Source: Campylorhamphus procurvoides (Eukaryota > Chordata > Aves > Passeriformes > Dendrocolaptidae). From it: a stretch of DNA of 64,000 nucleotides. The notes under the pieces are model-generated. The model had not been told where the DNA came from. It did no database searches and saw only the letters and a list, made by a program, of their open reading frames with translations. This document shows, piece after piece, positions 39,715-51,274 of the stretch. Position numbers and translations under genes: made by a program. The stretch is from assembly GCA_013396655.1 (NCBI GenBank), contig WBMV01000298.1, positions 663,515-727,514 on the forward strand, read 5' to 3'. Positions within the stretch are counted from its first letter, which is position 1; every line of letters starts with the position of its first letter.

Positions 39715-40195
39715 GAAAGGAATTTAAGAAATCATCTAAATCATCATCTCCTGTCTATATGTAGGTCATCAGCACGTAAACGTTTGCTTAAACCCCCTCT
39801 ATTTCAGGTCTTTACTATGCTTGCAGGTAGCAAGGGGTTTTTTTTTAACTATTTAACCTCAACCTTCCCTGAAAGTGGTTAATCCTTTTATTTTATGTCC
39901 TATGTATCCTGGACATGAAAATCAGAACCCTTATTCCTCTTTTCAACAATGTTTTACATATTTGAAAATCATTAGCATGTCCTTTTTTTCTCAAGACTAA
40001 ACAACTCCATTCATTCGTCTTTCTTTAGGGGTCATGTTTTTTCTAGACCTCTGGTCACTCCCTTTGCTTTCTTCCCTCCTCTCATGCCATGCAACTCTGA
40101 TCTTTCAGTTTGTCAGCAGTGTCAAAGACTGGAGTTCCCAATCAACCCAAAGATACTGAGAGCTTGAGCCCACAGGTGCCTAGTTAGTATCAAAT
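39715..40195 (-). mobile_element. CR1 LINE fragment, antisense on the plus strand
   Basis: Reading the plus strand: ATCATCTAAATCATCATCTC near the left end; AACCTCAACCTTCCCTGAAA in the middle; then AAAATCATTAGCATGTCC; then CTCAAGACTAAACAACTCCA, TTCATTCGTCTTTCTTTAGG and GGTCATGTTTTTTCTAGACC. These correspond in order to the complement of CR1 3' sequence (ATCATCTAGTCTGACCTCC, TCTCCAGACTAAACAAACCC, CATAGGTCATGTTTTCTAGA). The extent of about 480 bases makes it the longest repeat here. It is heavily diverged and has no intact frame. Confidence 0.75.
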
Positions 40196-40199
40196 AACG

Positions 40200-43100
40200 A
40201 GCCCCAAAATGTCCTTTAATGATGCTGATAATGATTTGTCTTCAGGAAGCTTAAGGCTGAACCTTTTTTGTTACGTATGAATCTATTCAGTTTTTCCTGC
40301 TCATACTTTCAGTTGAAAGCAAAAATTTGACTTCACCTAGTAACATAATTCATTAGTAAAATCAGTCTTCGATAAAATCTGTCAGACAATTAAAGGTGTG
40401 ATATAAATACATACGTGTTTATGTGTGCATGCATATATGAATCTGTATGTATAGTACAGCTGCAGTGCTTAAAAATAAACTCAAATCTGCCCGTTTCAGT
40501 CACATGGACCAGTTTTTCTGTTAGTTCTGCTGTGGTAATTCGCTTACCACAAATTCTTCCCAATTTATGTGGGAAGAAAGTGATGAAATGTTCAAAGTGT
40601 GCACAGCGGTGAGAACCACTTGCACCAACTTTCATTTTAATTCTACATAATAGGAGTAACGTAAGACCTGCAGACTGGAGGAAAACAGAATACAGAAGCA
40701 GTTCATTTCAAGCACCTAAATCGATAGATAACAAAACACTGTTAAAAGCTACAAGAAAATATAACTTATACTTTCTTATTAATTGCTCACAGATATTAAC
40801 AATATCCCTGACAGTGTTGTCCCTTGATCCCCAGGTGAGTGATTCCCCATAAGGGATGTCTCTGAATGTGCATTAGTTGCATTATGCACCACTCCTGGGC
40901 TCCGTAAGGATCACCTGAACTCATACCAGCCAGTCACAACAAAACTGCACGAAGCAATGCAAGGGAAAGCCACTTCCTCTGCCATTTTTTGAGCATGTCT
41001 GCCCTACTGGTAGCAGCTAGGAAAGACCTGACCAGATCTTAGTGGTGCTGCAGTGGAGAGTGGGACTGTGCCTGCTTTTGTGAAATGTGGCCTCTCTCAA
41101 ATTGATGCCAACTCATAAAATGCCTTTTAATTATAATGATTGATTGCTCCTTTGATGAACCTTGACTCAGGTTTGCAGCCTGGTAACTTGTTGACACTTC
41201 ATACAGCTCAATCCTGACAATACATGAATACATGCACTTGTTCAGGCATACCACTCCTCTTCCAGCCCACTGCAGCCCTCCAGTCCTGCAAGGCTTCCCA
41301 TTGCTTCAGCAACACTCAAAATCAGCTTCCAAAACCAGCAAAGACCCCCTGGCATGCATACCAATGCTGCTTCTTCTCTTTCCTTCTAGAATTAGATAAA
41401 CTACTCCATGCACTTACTTTTTCATTGAAATATTGTATCCAAATGTGCATGTATTATAGAAATATCATCAATTTCTATTTAGAATTTCAAACTAAACATA
41501 CTTTTCTTGGATGCAGGAGGGGTGGTTATCTTGTTTCTTCTAAGCCAGAAATAACTCCTTGTTGTTGTTATCACTTTGTAGCTGATACTTCACTTGGTGT
41601 TGTTACTTACAGATAGATCTGGCACTCCATGGTTGCCCAAACTTCTCATTTACAAGACTCCGTTTTCACTTGTTCATATGCTTTAAGATTTTGGTCTGAA
41701 ACTTTCTCTGCTGGATATGTTGCCTTTGGGCTGATCTTTTGGGGAGAGGTTCTTCAGCAAAGAGAGTTCCTTTATTTTTATGACCAGGTATAGGCAGAAA
41801 TGTAGCTCTGGTAAGAAATAAAATTTTATAACAAATTGGTTTAGAAAACTTAGTTCTGCCATACATCAGGATGGGATACAGAATTTGGTGAGAACCTTAT
41901 CTTGTAGCTCAATTAGTCCTACATTATTCCTGTGGAAGTCAATCCACACATCACAGAAAGGCACATTTCTGAAAACACCTATTTTTACATCTGTTGTAAG
42001 AACTTTTCAAACACCTCCACTGGGTGTGCTTCACCTCATCTGCACTCATCGGTTGTGTTCAGTAGTGAGGGGAGAGCAAGAACAGGTATTTAAAGACCGC
42101 AAAAGACTGCAAAATCAAGACTCATATGCTGGGCAATGAGGGAATTAAGGTTGCTCAAGCAACCCCATGATCTCTCCTTTTCAAACGGCACAATTCTTAG
42201 ACATACACTGTTCTCAAAACATTCTTTTGTTTGGTACTCATTAGAATTAGGGCTTTTCAGGGTCATCTAATGCAGAAAATACAAGCAGGTGACAAGAGGA
42301 AGAGGAGTTTCAGGATAAAGGCTGTTTGCTGCAGTCCACACCAGTCCTTACTGCAGGGTTCCTATGCAAAGGCTGTGAGGTTCACCTGGGTTGTCCTACT
42401 CATAGATGGGAACCAGCCGTGCTGTGGTGCCTCTTGTCCCATATTTCAGACAACTGAAGCCTGGTGCTTAAGTGTAGGGAGAATTATTTTGAGCAGGCAC
42501 TAAAAAGCCAAGTGCCATATTTACTTACTTAGTAGTCTTGCTCTGACTCTGATTTGTGTTGCTGTGACACAATGGTTCTTAGGTACTGCTTATAATATTA
42601 GAAGTGCATCTCAGTGGATTCTGGGATGTTTGGAAGGGGAATAGCCTTTTTTTTCTGCATTAGTCACAGAAAAGGCATCTTTATGGCCCCTGTGCACAAG
42701 TCATCATGTAGTTCTTGAGGGAGATTTTATGAGCAGAACTCAGTCCCTTTTTAGAATAAATAGGCCCTTTTTATGTTATGCCCTACTGACATGATGAAGG
42801 GGATGTGAATAGCTAGTCATTTCAGATGGGATGAAAAAGTTTCATTTGAAAGACAGGACCAAACCAGTTGCTGTGCAGACTGTGCTCTACTCTTGCTCCT
42901 GAAGTGGAGACATTGCAGATGTAGAGCTCCTGCTCCATAGTGTATACTGTAATGTATACCAATTGGATTTGTCTTCACTAGCAGGAGCAGATTTCAGCAA
43001 TATATCTAAACTTAGATGAGGAAAGCACTTAAATTTAGCTATTGTTGCTGGTAACTGTCCAGAATATATTTTCATTTGTTCTAAAAATGGCAGATTTAGG

Positions 43101-46100
43101 AACATTCCATATTTACCCAATAAACCAGAAGTGCTTTCAGACACCTGCAACCCTCTTCGAGCTTCTCTCAGAAGAATTTCTTGCAGTAAAGAGAACAAAT
43201 GTTATACCAAGAATAATTGTCTGTTGTGAACATGTATTTCATGGCCAGCACCTACTGACTATAGGTTTGGTAGAAACTCTTTTCTTCATTCCTATTCTAT
43301 AAAGTAATCAGAGTCTTTAGATCCAGAGTTGGATGTGCATGAGGTCAGTTAAAAGATTCTCCAAGCTCATGGACTTTAAGACTGAAGTTCAGTGTGGCTC
43401 CCACCATAGAACAAAGCACATGATGACAGGTAACCTGAGGCCAATATTTACAGTACCTCGAACAGGACACTTTTATCTGCAGCTGAAAATACCAATACCT
43501 TTCGCAGTGTCCAGCCTGAGCTATCTGCTGGGATAACAGCCTTCAATACATTTTTATTTTTTTCTTACAGCAATATTAGACTAGAACTGATTTATGACAC
43601 AAACTTGCCTTTTTCTTCTTTTTTTACCCATTTTTCATATTCATTGTTGCTCACACTTAACCTTTTGACTCTAATTCCTTAATCTGCATGATGCACACAG
43701 AGGCTTTGTTCTTTCTGACAAGTCTTATCATTTTTTATCTCTCTCATCTATTTTTTCAGCCATTAGCTGATCTCAGGCTCTCTGTATCTATAATCTGTTT
43801 ACATTCTTCTTCATTATTTAGTATTAGTGTAATTCTTCAGCAATCTTGCTCTAGAGCTAGTTTTTTTGTTTCCTGCCCTTTGCTTCTCCTGAGCCAAATC
43901 TCTGTGATGACCACACTTCAGAGAACAGTAAAAGCTTCAGTCACAGAAAGTTCTTTAAAAATAGTGTGAAAAAATTTAGCCTTCTCTCAAACCTTTGCTT
44001 ATGGAATATGAAGAGACACTCTGGTGCAAAACAATTAAGAAACGGAAGACTTTGTCCAGAACAATTGCTGCAACTAGTTGCTCCAAAAGACTGTTAGCAG
44101 CTTGATGTCAGGCAATTTCACAAGTTTCTAAAGCTCACAGTGCTGGCAAAAGTGCGATATTTATATTGCATGAAGTCTGCAAAGAAAGTAGACTATAACT
44201 CAGCTATCCTAGTAACCCAGCAAGCCCCAGGTCTATCCTGAGCCCAAATGGCATAATTTGGTAATGTCTTTGCTACTAACATTTTGTCTTCAAAGTAGGG
44301 CAGCTGTTCTGAAACTGCTGATTGAGAATAATGTCCTATTCCTGAGCAAGTCTCAAGGATTGTTTGGAAGAGTGAGTAGTGGCTGGTGCAAGTCAAAAAC
44401 CATCTGAGGTTCAGTGCTAGATACGTAATAGTGATGGTGTGCTTGGTCATGCTTAATGTTGTTTAATATATTAGTGCGGACATAGCTTGTGTGTGAGTTT
44501 CTGAGGCGTTACCTGAATTCCTCCCTCAGTTTACTTCAGGAAAAAATAACCTAGAAATAATATTAACAATGTAGTAATCAGTAGTAACTATGTTGTAATG
44601 GATGTTGTAATGAATATGTTTAAAGTTGAGTTTGGATTGCTCAGAGGTTTTCAAAAATTATTTATTTTGATCCAAATTCATTTGGATTTTATTTCTATGT
44701 GTAGAGTCCCTTGGCACAATACTCAATCAAAACCATAAAAAAGATGTTGGCAAATATTACATCCTTCAGTTATTATCACCTGCAACTTTTGAGGCAATAA
44801 TAAAAATATTAAATGTTTGGCCTAAGCTTCTGACTGAAATTCCCTCGGCAGTTCACTGCACGTCTCCTCCAACAGAATGAGGCAATGAGCATTGAATGGC
44901 ATCCAACAGATGATGTTAAAAAGACATCAAGATCAGGAGATATTTATTCCTTTTAAATGCCCACATGACTGTAAACTGCTCACTTCATTAATCAACATTT
45001 TGGGGTTTTTAAAATTTTTTTCTCTGTGACATCTTAGGCCATTTTTTCTTCTCAGTGTTCCAATTCAAACATTTTTCTGGAAAAGTGAACCCATTACAAA
45101 TATAATCTGATTTTCACCCTGACCCCAAAGGACAGAAATACAAAAATAAATAAATAAAAATCAAATCTATTCCACAGCACAAACATAGAGAGAAAACATA
45201 TCTACTTTATTTGTGGCGTCTGTTTTACATTGCTGCAAATCAGGTCCCTGGACATGCAGCAAGCCAGTTCTATCTCATTACAGCTTGTCTGTGAAGGCTT
45301 TTTTCCTGAAAAAGACATAGCATAAATTTGTGGTAGAATAAATATTCCAAAATAGTTTTATGAATAAGTAACTGTCAGCACCCCTGCAGTAAGAGGTGAA
45401 TTTAAGCAGACTGCAGAACACTAGGCTGGAGGTTCACATGCTGGGGTGGGGCAGACCCTGGCTGCTGTGGACAGTGATGCTTCAGAGACCTCCTGGTCTC
45501 TTTTTGGGTGCACAAACCCCTTCTTCACACAGCATCCAGCAGTGGGTCCTTGAGGCCCTTGGATGCTCTGTCATGCACCCTTGATTCCAGACTATCCCCC
45601 AGGGTGTGATGCTGTCAGACTCCAGGCTCTCATGCCCTCTCCAGTCTCACCCAAAGGCTTCCCCAGGGCAGCTGGAAATTATGCACCAGGTATTGCTTCA
45701 AGAACTTAAATTAAATTAAGAAAAGAACTGATATTTACTGTAAACAGCCATTACAGAAAAGAGTGGGGAAATGTATTCTCTTGGTCAGTTTCTAGAAAAA
45801 CCCGCTTTTATTTTCTTTCAAAAGAAACAAATGTTAACAAGGATAAATTAACGTAACTGAAAATTATTGTCTTTTCAGAGCAAAGAGAAACTACATATGA
45901 CAATGTCAAATGGGAGCAATCCCTCCATAACTATCCAGACTTCAGTGTGTATTTGTTTCAAGGAAACACCAGAAATACTCAATTAACCCTAAGAAAAAGC
46001 TCAGTAAAAACTGGGCTGTGTGCAAGAAGCTGTCTGGGGAGGAAGGTGCAGCAAGCCAGAGGAAGCTGCTGGCAAGCTTGTGTCAATTTTAGAGCTGTTT

Positions 46101-47140
46101 TTGCTCAATTGCTTTCAATAGTTTTGGCACAAAAATGTGGTGTATGCCAATGAGATGAATAGAGCACAAAGAGGCAAGAGGAATCACTAACACAGAGAGG
46201 AATCAAAATATCACATAAGGCAAAGAGGGTGACCTTTAGAGCAGAAAGAAATGAAACAGTAAAGACGTCATGCTCACACTAATAATAATATCTAATATAA
46301 GCAGGGAATTCCTCAGCAGGGAACAACTGAGGAGGAGAGATGCCTGGCTATTAGAAAGACGCCAGATGAGTATGACTCACCAACATGATACAGTTGTGCC
46401 AAAAACTTGAAGTGTGTAAACAAGTGTTCAAACAGCTAGAAACATATGCCAACCCTGAGTTCAGACAGAACCAGTGTACACGGGAGTCCAGGTCTACCTC
46501 TGTGCGTTGTGTGTGCTGCTGCTTGCAGCCCAGGCTGGATTAAAGAAGCCTGCACTGCTCTGAACACCCTTTGAGGTGAGAAGAGACTGAGAAGGATATT
46601 ACCCTGATTAGTTAAATGTCAGCCCTAGGACAAGTAGGATTTTACACTGGTGATAGGCAACTTTGAGCTAGAGGCAAGAAGGTTTGGGTCTGTTTGAGCA
46701 ACGAAGTTTGCAGATGGACCAAAACTTCAGTGTCTGAAATCACTTTAGTTCTGCATCTGATTCTCTCACAGCAGAGACGGTGGCGGGGTGTTTGAGATGG
46801 CTGCAGTAGCAGCAGGTATCTGGCCCAACACTTTTCTTCTTGAATCCGAAGTGAAAGTTTTCCCCCTCTGAGGAGTGAGAAGTAATCAAAATAAGAAAAT
46901 AAAGGTAAGCACAGTGCAGAAGAACACATGCACATTAGCAAACTTCCAGGAAAGCAATGTATTCTTAAGTTTCCCCAACTGCAAGGACAATTCAGTGAAA
47001 AGTTTTATATTGCATATGATTCCCTTGAAGAAAATACAACATAATTCTGGATGTAGCAAAAAAAAAGCTCCTAGTAAAAATGTTGCAGCAAAAGCAGTCT
47101 GTACCATCTAGCAACTTCCCTGGTGTATTACCAAAAATAC
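40200..47140. other. Non-coding DNA, no recognised gene
   Basis: About 7 kb of unique sequence. A GC-richer patch lies at 45.38-45.70 kb. Open frames reach 130 codons (41224-41616, plus) and 103 codons (42887-43198, minus) without recognised domains. Splice-like motifs occur singly, for example a T-rich TTTTTTTCTTACAG ending at 43570 and an AAAG/GTAAGC donor near 46904. They have no convincing partner. Confidence 0.45.
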
Positions 47141-47144
47141 ATAC

Positions 47145-47272
47145 CTCCAGGATGATGACAGCTGTAAACATCTTATTCAACCCTTTCATAAATGTCCAAA
47201 CTGTGTTGTCGATCCTTTTTGCAATAAAAAAATGCTGAGGCGCCATCACACGAAAGTCTGTTTTTTTCCTAA
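47145..47272 (-). other. Candidate 128-bp minus-strand exon
   Basis: On the minus strand an acceptor-like TTTTTATAGACATTTGCAG precedes the segment, and CTGGAG/GTATGT forms a good donor after it. With two leading bases the remaining 42 codons are open and end in phase 0. They encode a mixed, protein-like sequence whose start is RKKTDFRVMAPQ and whose end is FTAVIILE. A second frame is also partly open, so the protein-like look is not decisive. The product is not recognised. It could be an exon of an unplaced gene or a conserved non-coding element. Confidence 0.18.
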
Positions 47273-47459
47273 CTGCAAATGTCTATAAAAATACAGTCCT
47301 ACATCTCCATGATAGATAAGAAATACTAAAGGAGCAATAATAATTAATGGCCATACAAGATGAAACTCCAGTTGCTCAGACGGCTGTCTCCACATAATCT
47401 GTATTTTATACAAAAGGAGAAAGAACTCAATGGAATTTCAGCTGTGACCGGATAAAAAC

Positions 47460-47700
47460 TGCCAACAAAAAGTGATAAGGAAAGTCTAATGTGCATATTA
47501 ATCATGTTTATAGCGCCTCATTTGCTGATATATTAGCTTAAACTCCCTTTCAAAATACATTTTTGATCACTCGTAGAATAATTTAATACAATCAAACTTA
47601 AATAGAACCAATTAATGTTTCCATCATCTATTAATTAAAAGTAATTGATTATGATGACCTTGGTAATAAATCACAAAGCAGAAGAGTTTGAAAATGTACT
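47460..47700. promoter_or_regulatory. AT-rich homeodomain-site-rich block, possible CNE
   Basis: Very AT-rich but not simple sequence. It contains ATATTAATCATG, CCAATTAATG, TTAATTAA (TAATTA at 47632-47637), GTAATTGATTATGATGAC, and a nuclear-receptor-like TGACCTTGG half-site near 47654. Clusters of TAAT and ATTA cores around one half-site are common in vertebrate developmental enhancers. This is motif inference only. Confidence 0.28.
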
Positions 47701-48215
47701 GTTGGATGAGCTGGATTTTTAATAATGTGGAATGATTTAAGCCACAAACTGTGTCTTTACGTGTTTATTGCCTTAGTTCACGTTCCATGTTTTTATTATC
47801 TAAGTATCTGGACTACAATTCAGAACCAGCAGTCGCATATTATGTTAAAAGGTTGCCTGAAGAATTCTGTACCAATATATTGGTCACTTTCTATTTCTTC
47901 ATGCAAGTAGCTAAGAATAGATAACTAAGTAAAGTCTAGGAAAACGTGCCAATCACAGCCTCCGCTTTTCTTTATATGTCTTTAATCGGTATTTTCAACA
48001 TTTGTGTTTGCTTTAATTTCTCTACTACTCCAAGCAAATATCCACTACATCATGGCATGACTTAAAGGTGGTCCAGTCTTTTGTCATGAAAAATTTATTA
48101 GAAGAATCCAGGCTGTCCCATATCCTGTCTGATCCATGCTTTGCACAAACTTATTTGCAATTCATCATCGTCTGAGGCAGGCGGCACCGATAGCAGCAGA
48201 CATCTTCCTTTGACT

Positions 48216-48353
48216 TCAATAGTCATAGACATGGTCAGCAGGTGAGGGGTTTTTTTGCCTGTTAGCTTGGAAGTCCATCTCTTGTTTGTGTTTGTGAATT
48301 GATGTAATATCTGCTTGACAACTGGCTGTGGACGCATCGTAGTGTTTTTCTGC
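48216..48353 (-). other. Candidate minus-strand terminal coding segment
   Basis: A pyrimidine-rich stretch on the minus strand (CATTCCCTTTTCTGCTGTTT, then TAGTGTTTCAGTCTCCAG) forms a plausible acceptor. Reading in phase 0 from 48353 gives 45 codons beginning AEKHYDASTASCQAD and a TGA stop. A different minus frame stays open longer, from 48352 through a TAA stop at about 48098. The competing frames weaken any coding claim. One short string near the stop, TGACTTCAATAGTCAT, resembles the core of the palindromic repeats elsewhere in the window. Confidence 0.13.
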
Positions 48354-48544
48354 CTGGAGACTGAAACACTAAAACAGCAGAAAAGGGAATGACCATCACA
48401 CTGGAAAAGAATCTCAGAAAACGCCTCTACACTTAAATATAAATTTTTCCTAAAGAATATGTGTTCATATTCATGGAGGGTAAGGGAAATACTCAGGACT
48501 GAAGGAATCTTGTTTTGGGTTCCTCAGGCATATTTGAAAAATAC

Positions 48545-48688
48545 CTCTTTCATAACAGCAGCAAGGGGATCACTTGAGTGTTTCGTATGTTTCCTGTGTG
48601 ATTTGCAAAGTTGTCCTGTAAGCTCACATGACCCGTTGCATCTTTCCATGTCTTCCATCGCATCTGCCTTCCAACCATTATTAGATTT
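48545..48688 (-). other. Candidate 144-bp minus-strand exon, phase 0 to 0
   Basis: CAGTCTTGGTGCCTTTGCAG gives a good acceptor before 48688, and AAAGAG/GTATTT gives a usable donor after 48545. The segment is exactly 48 codons, open in phase 0, starting KSNNGWKADAMEDMERCNG and ending AAVMKE. It joins in frame to the phase-0 reading of the segment at 48216-48353. I do not recognise the protein. The open frame extends upstream of the acceptor, so it may be a chance open frame rather than an exon. Confidence 0.17.
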
Positions 48689-48968
48689 CTGCAAAGGCAC
48701 CAAGACTGGCCCATTAGCGACCACATTCTTCACTACAAATAATTGCCAAATTAGTACTCCCTAACTAAGGGCATGCTTGAGAATTGGTCCTTTAATAGTT
48801 TCTTCAGAAGTAAATGCTTCTTATCATGTGAGATAAGACTCCAGTCATTCATTTTCCCCTTGCATGGAGTCGGTTTTCTGCATCTCGTGCTTCAGAGTGT
48901 TGGTATGTCCCTGTACGTCGTCCTGTTTACGTCAATGGGCTGCAGTGATTATTCTATCACCACGTTCA

Positions 48969-49121
48969 TGTTACATTTCTGGACAGTTCAAGGTTATGTG
49001 ATTTACTGGGTAATCCCACATTTTTTTGAGAAATTAAGTGTCTCTGCTCTCCTAGCTTTTCACAGAGAGCTGCCAGGTCCTGCTGCAGTGTGTCTCCCTC
49101 CCACTCACAGCCAGAATGGCT
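48969..49121 (-). other. Open minus-strand segment, helix-like composition
   Basis: A stop-to-stop frame of 51 codons on the minus strand. Its first half is rich in Leu, Gln, Glu and Ala (for example TLQQDLAALCEKLGEQ), which resembles amphipathic helix. No clear acceptor was found. It lies just upstream, in minus-strand order, of the two candidate exons at 48.2-48.7 kb. Confidence 0.1.
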
Positions 49122-49124
49122 TCA

Positions 49125-51029
49125 GATGAGTGTGCCTTCCTCTGTATGGAGTTTTTCAGTTGCATCAAGCTAGCTCAAACAGACAGAAAATCAGTCTTAT
49201 GCCCATTTAGATCACCTGCATATCTTGCAAGCTACTGGATTAAGGCCCAGCCTGGGATGGGGTAAAAGGTGACCTAGATTTCAATGGAAAATCCTGTGTC
49301 AAACTGTAAATCTGCCTTTTGGAAGAAATTATAATTTCACTAAGTAAATATTTTTTAGTAAGAGTTCAAATAACTGCTGGGCAAATAGTATACCAGGATG
49401 ACTTCAAGTTTATGCCAGGATGACTTCATGTTCCCAAATTATAAACTTCATCTACTGGAATTTTAGTTGGAGCTTTGATTTCCTGATAACATGACAATGT
49501 GTATATGACTAGCTAATAAGGTCATGTACATTCACAGATGCCCTAAATTCAGGAGCTAAACTAAACCTCTGTTTGTCCCCGTTCTGCTACATTGCATTCC
49601 TGAGAATGTCACCATTGTATGGTTCATGTACACCGCAATATAATTTAACAAATGACAAGCTTTTTCCCCTAGACGCCATGACTTCATTCATTCAATTATG
49701 TTGCTTTGCAAGTGATAACACTCTAATTAGCTGCTGAACTTTGGTATCCTTTGCATACCCTTCCCAGTCCAAACGTTCACTTATCTCTCCAAAAGTGCTA
49801 CATGACATTCTTGTTGTTTCAGAAGAACACAGTTACCATTCACTGACTGCCCCCACACTATCTAACATAAGTGTTATATGACACATCTTGTAATTCAGAG
49901 CACTGCACAGACAACAAAAACCTTCCCTCTGCACAAACTTCTCAAGCAGCTAACCCAAAACACCAACATCTTTTACTGAGTATTGAGTTGCTTTGCTATA
50001 ACATTGCTGAGTATTTAAAGCTGGCCAGGGCAAGGCAGACATTCTCTTTCTCTCACATATACAGTGTCTGTATGCATTATGCTGTTGTTTCTGAGCAGCA
50101 GTAACCTTGCAGACATACTGTGTTATATGCTGTAATTTAACCTTCACAGTCCTGAGCCAAAATCCCCTAAACTGAATTTAGACTGATTCACAGCAGGAAT
50201 TCACTCTTTCATAGTACCCTGGTTTCATCAATTTCATGTAAACAGTTTGGGTTTGATATTAATTGTGTGTATACAAAGGCAATTTTTTCTCCATTTGCTC
50301 AAAGGAAAGTTCTGGCTCCATTTTGGCTGCTTCTTTCTTTTTCCTGTGTTTTTCCCAGTGATGAAAAGAATTACAAGAATAAATCTGTATCTCACAGAGT
50401 AACACAGTGCAGACACAGTCTTAGACCAGAGCCTTTCATGCTGTTCTCCACATCCTGTTTGATTAGTCTTAACTAGTCCCCTACCAGACAACTTTGGATT
50501 TTCCACAATGCTTGAAGAAGCCTGATGCTTGGAAAGAAGCACTTCCAAAACCTGCTGCAAGAATCCTGTTCTCTCACTGGGACTCTCCCAGTCCATCACA
50601 GGAGAACACTTTCAAGTGAGAAAGCAAAACACTGTGTTGGAGGTTTCAGCACAGGGAATGGGAAACATATTAGGGATATTCCCCTATAAGACAACTACTG
50701 GAGAACTGTTTTCAGCATGCCATCCATAGATTGAGGACTTCTTGCCAGTGACTTAGCCTGTGAGAAGGACCTCAAAAGTAAGCTTCACAACGCATTTAAG
50801 AGCTAACGAAATGTTGAATGAATTCTAGCTAGTGAAAACATTTGGTAGATTCTCAGTTTTATCTTCACTATCTTTGTTTGCAAACAAATGTGCATTTGTT
50901 CTTACATTTGCTTTTTACCCAGTGACTTCAGATGATTATCATTTTAACTAATAAGTTAAATAACCAGTTCCCAGTGAGCATACAGTCCCATAAAATCACA
51001 CCAAATTATGTATCATGTTTAGAAAGTGC
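49125..51029. other. Non-coding DNA, no recognised gene
   Basis: Unique sequence with one imperfect short duplication at 49.39 kb. A minus-strand frame of 121 codons (50234-50599) starts with ATG and has no recognised domain. Otherwise nothing is seen. Confidence 0.45.
49393..49429. repeat. Imperfect 22-bp direct duplication
   Basis: CCAGGATGACTTCA occurs twice with a 22-base period, separated by AGTTTATG. The second copy diverges after the shared 14 bases (TGTTCCC). A small local duplication. Confidence 0.6.
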
Positions 51030-51272
51030 TGTTACAAATAGGAAGGGTGCAATCTGTTCTCTATGCCCATGCTTTACAAGCAACTTGTATTGCAGGAAGA
51101 AACAATCAGATCAGACCCTGAAAAACCTTTCCAAGGGTAATCCCAAGAAGCACAGAAAGAAGTTGCCTGTGGATGTTCTATTCCTCATATCTTTAAGAAT
51201 GTATTAGACCAAGATCTGTCAGAAGTGAAATTAGTACCACTGAGTCTGCCTTTCTATAGTTTTATGATTCTC
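51030..51272 (+). mobile_element. CR1 LINE fragment, sense on the plus strand
   Basis: The plus strand contains in order CTCTATGCCCATGCTTTACA, AGCAACTTGTATTGCAGGAA, GTTGCCTGTGGATGTTCTAT, CTTTAAGAATGTATTAGACC, and CTATAGTTTTATGATTCT. These follow the 3' part of an amniote CR1: the ACAAG-AGCAATGGG-TTTAAATTGCAGCAAG segment, GTGGATTCTCCAT, TTTTTAAGAACAGGTTAGACAA, and a terminal CTATGATTCT motif. Loss of much of the middle and many substitutions mark an old insertion. It is the only clear CR1 here in this orientation. Confidence 0.65.
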
Positions 51273-51274
51273 CT

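Noticed and set aside
43540..43570. T-rich tract ending in CTTACAG
   Set aside because: A good-looking acceptor on its own, but no open segment with a donor follows. AT-rich DNA yields such strings often.
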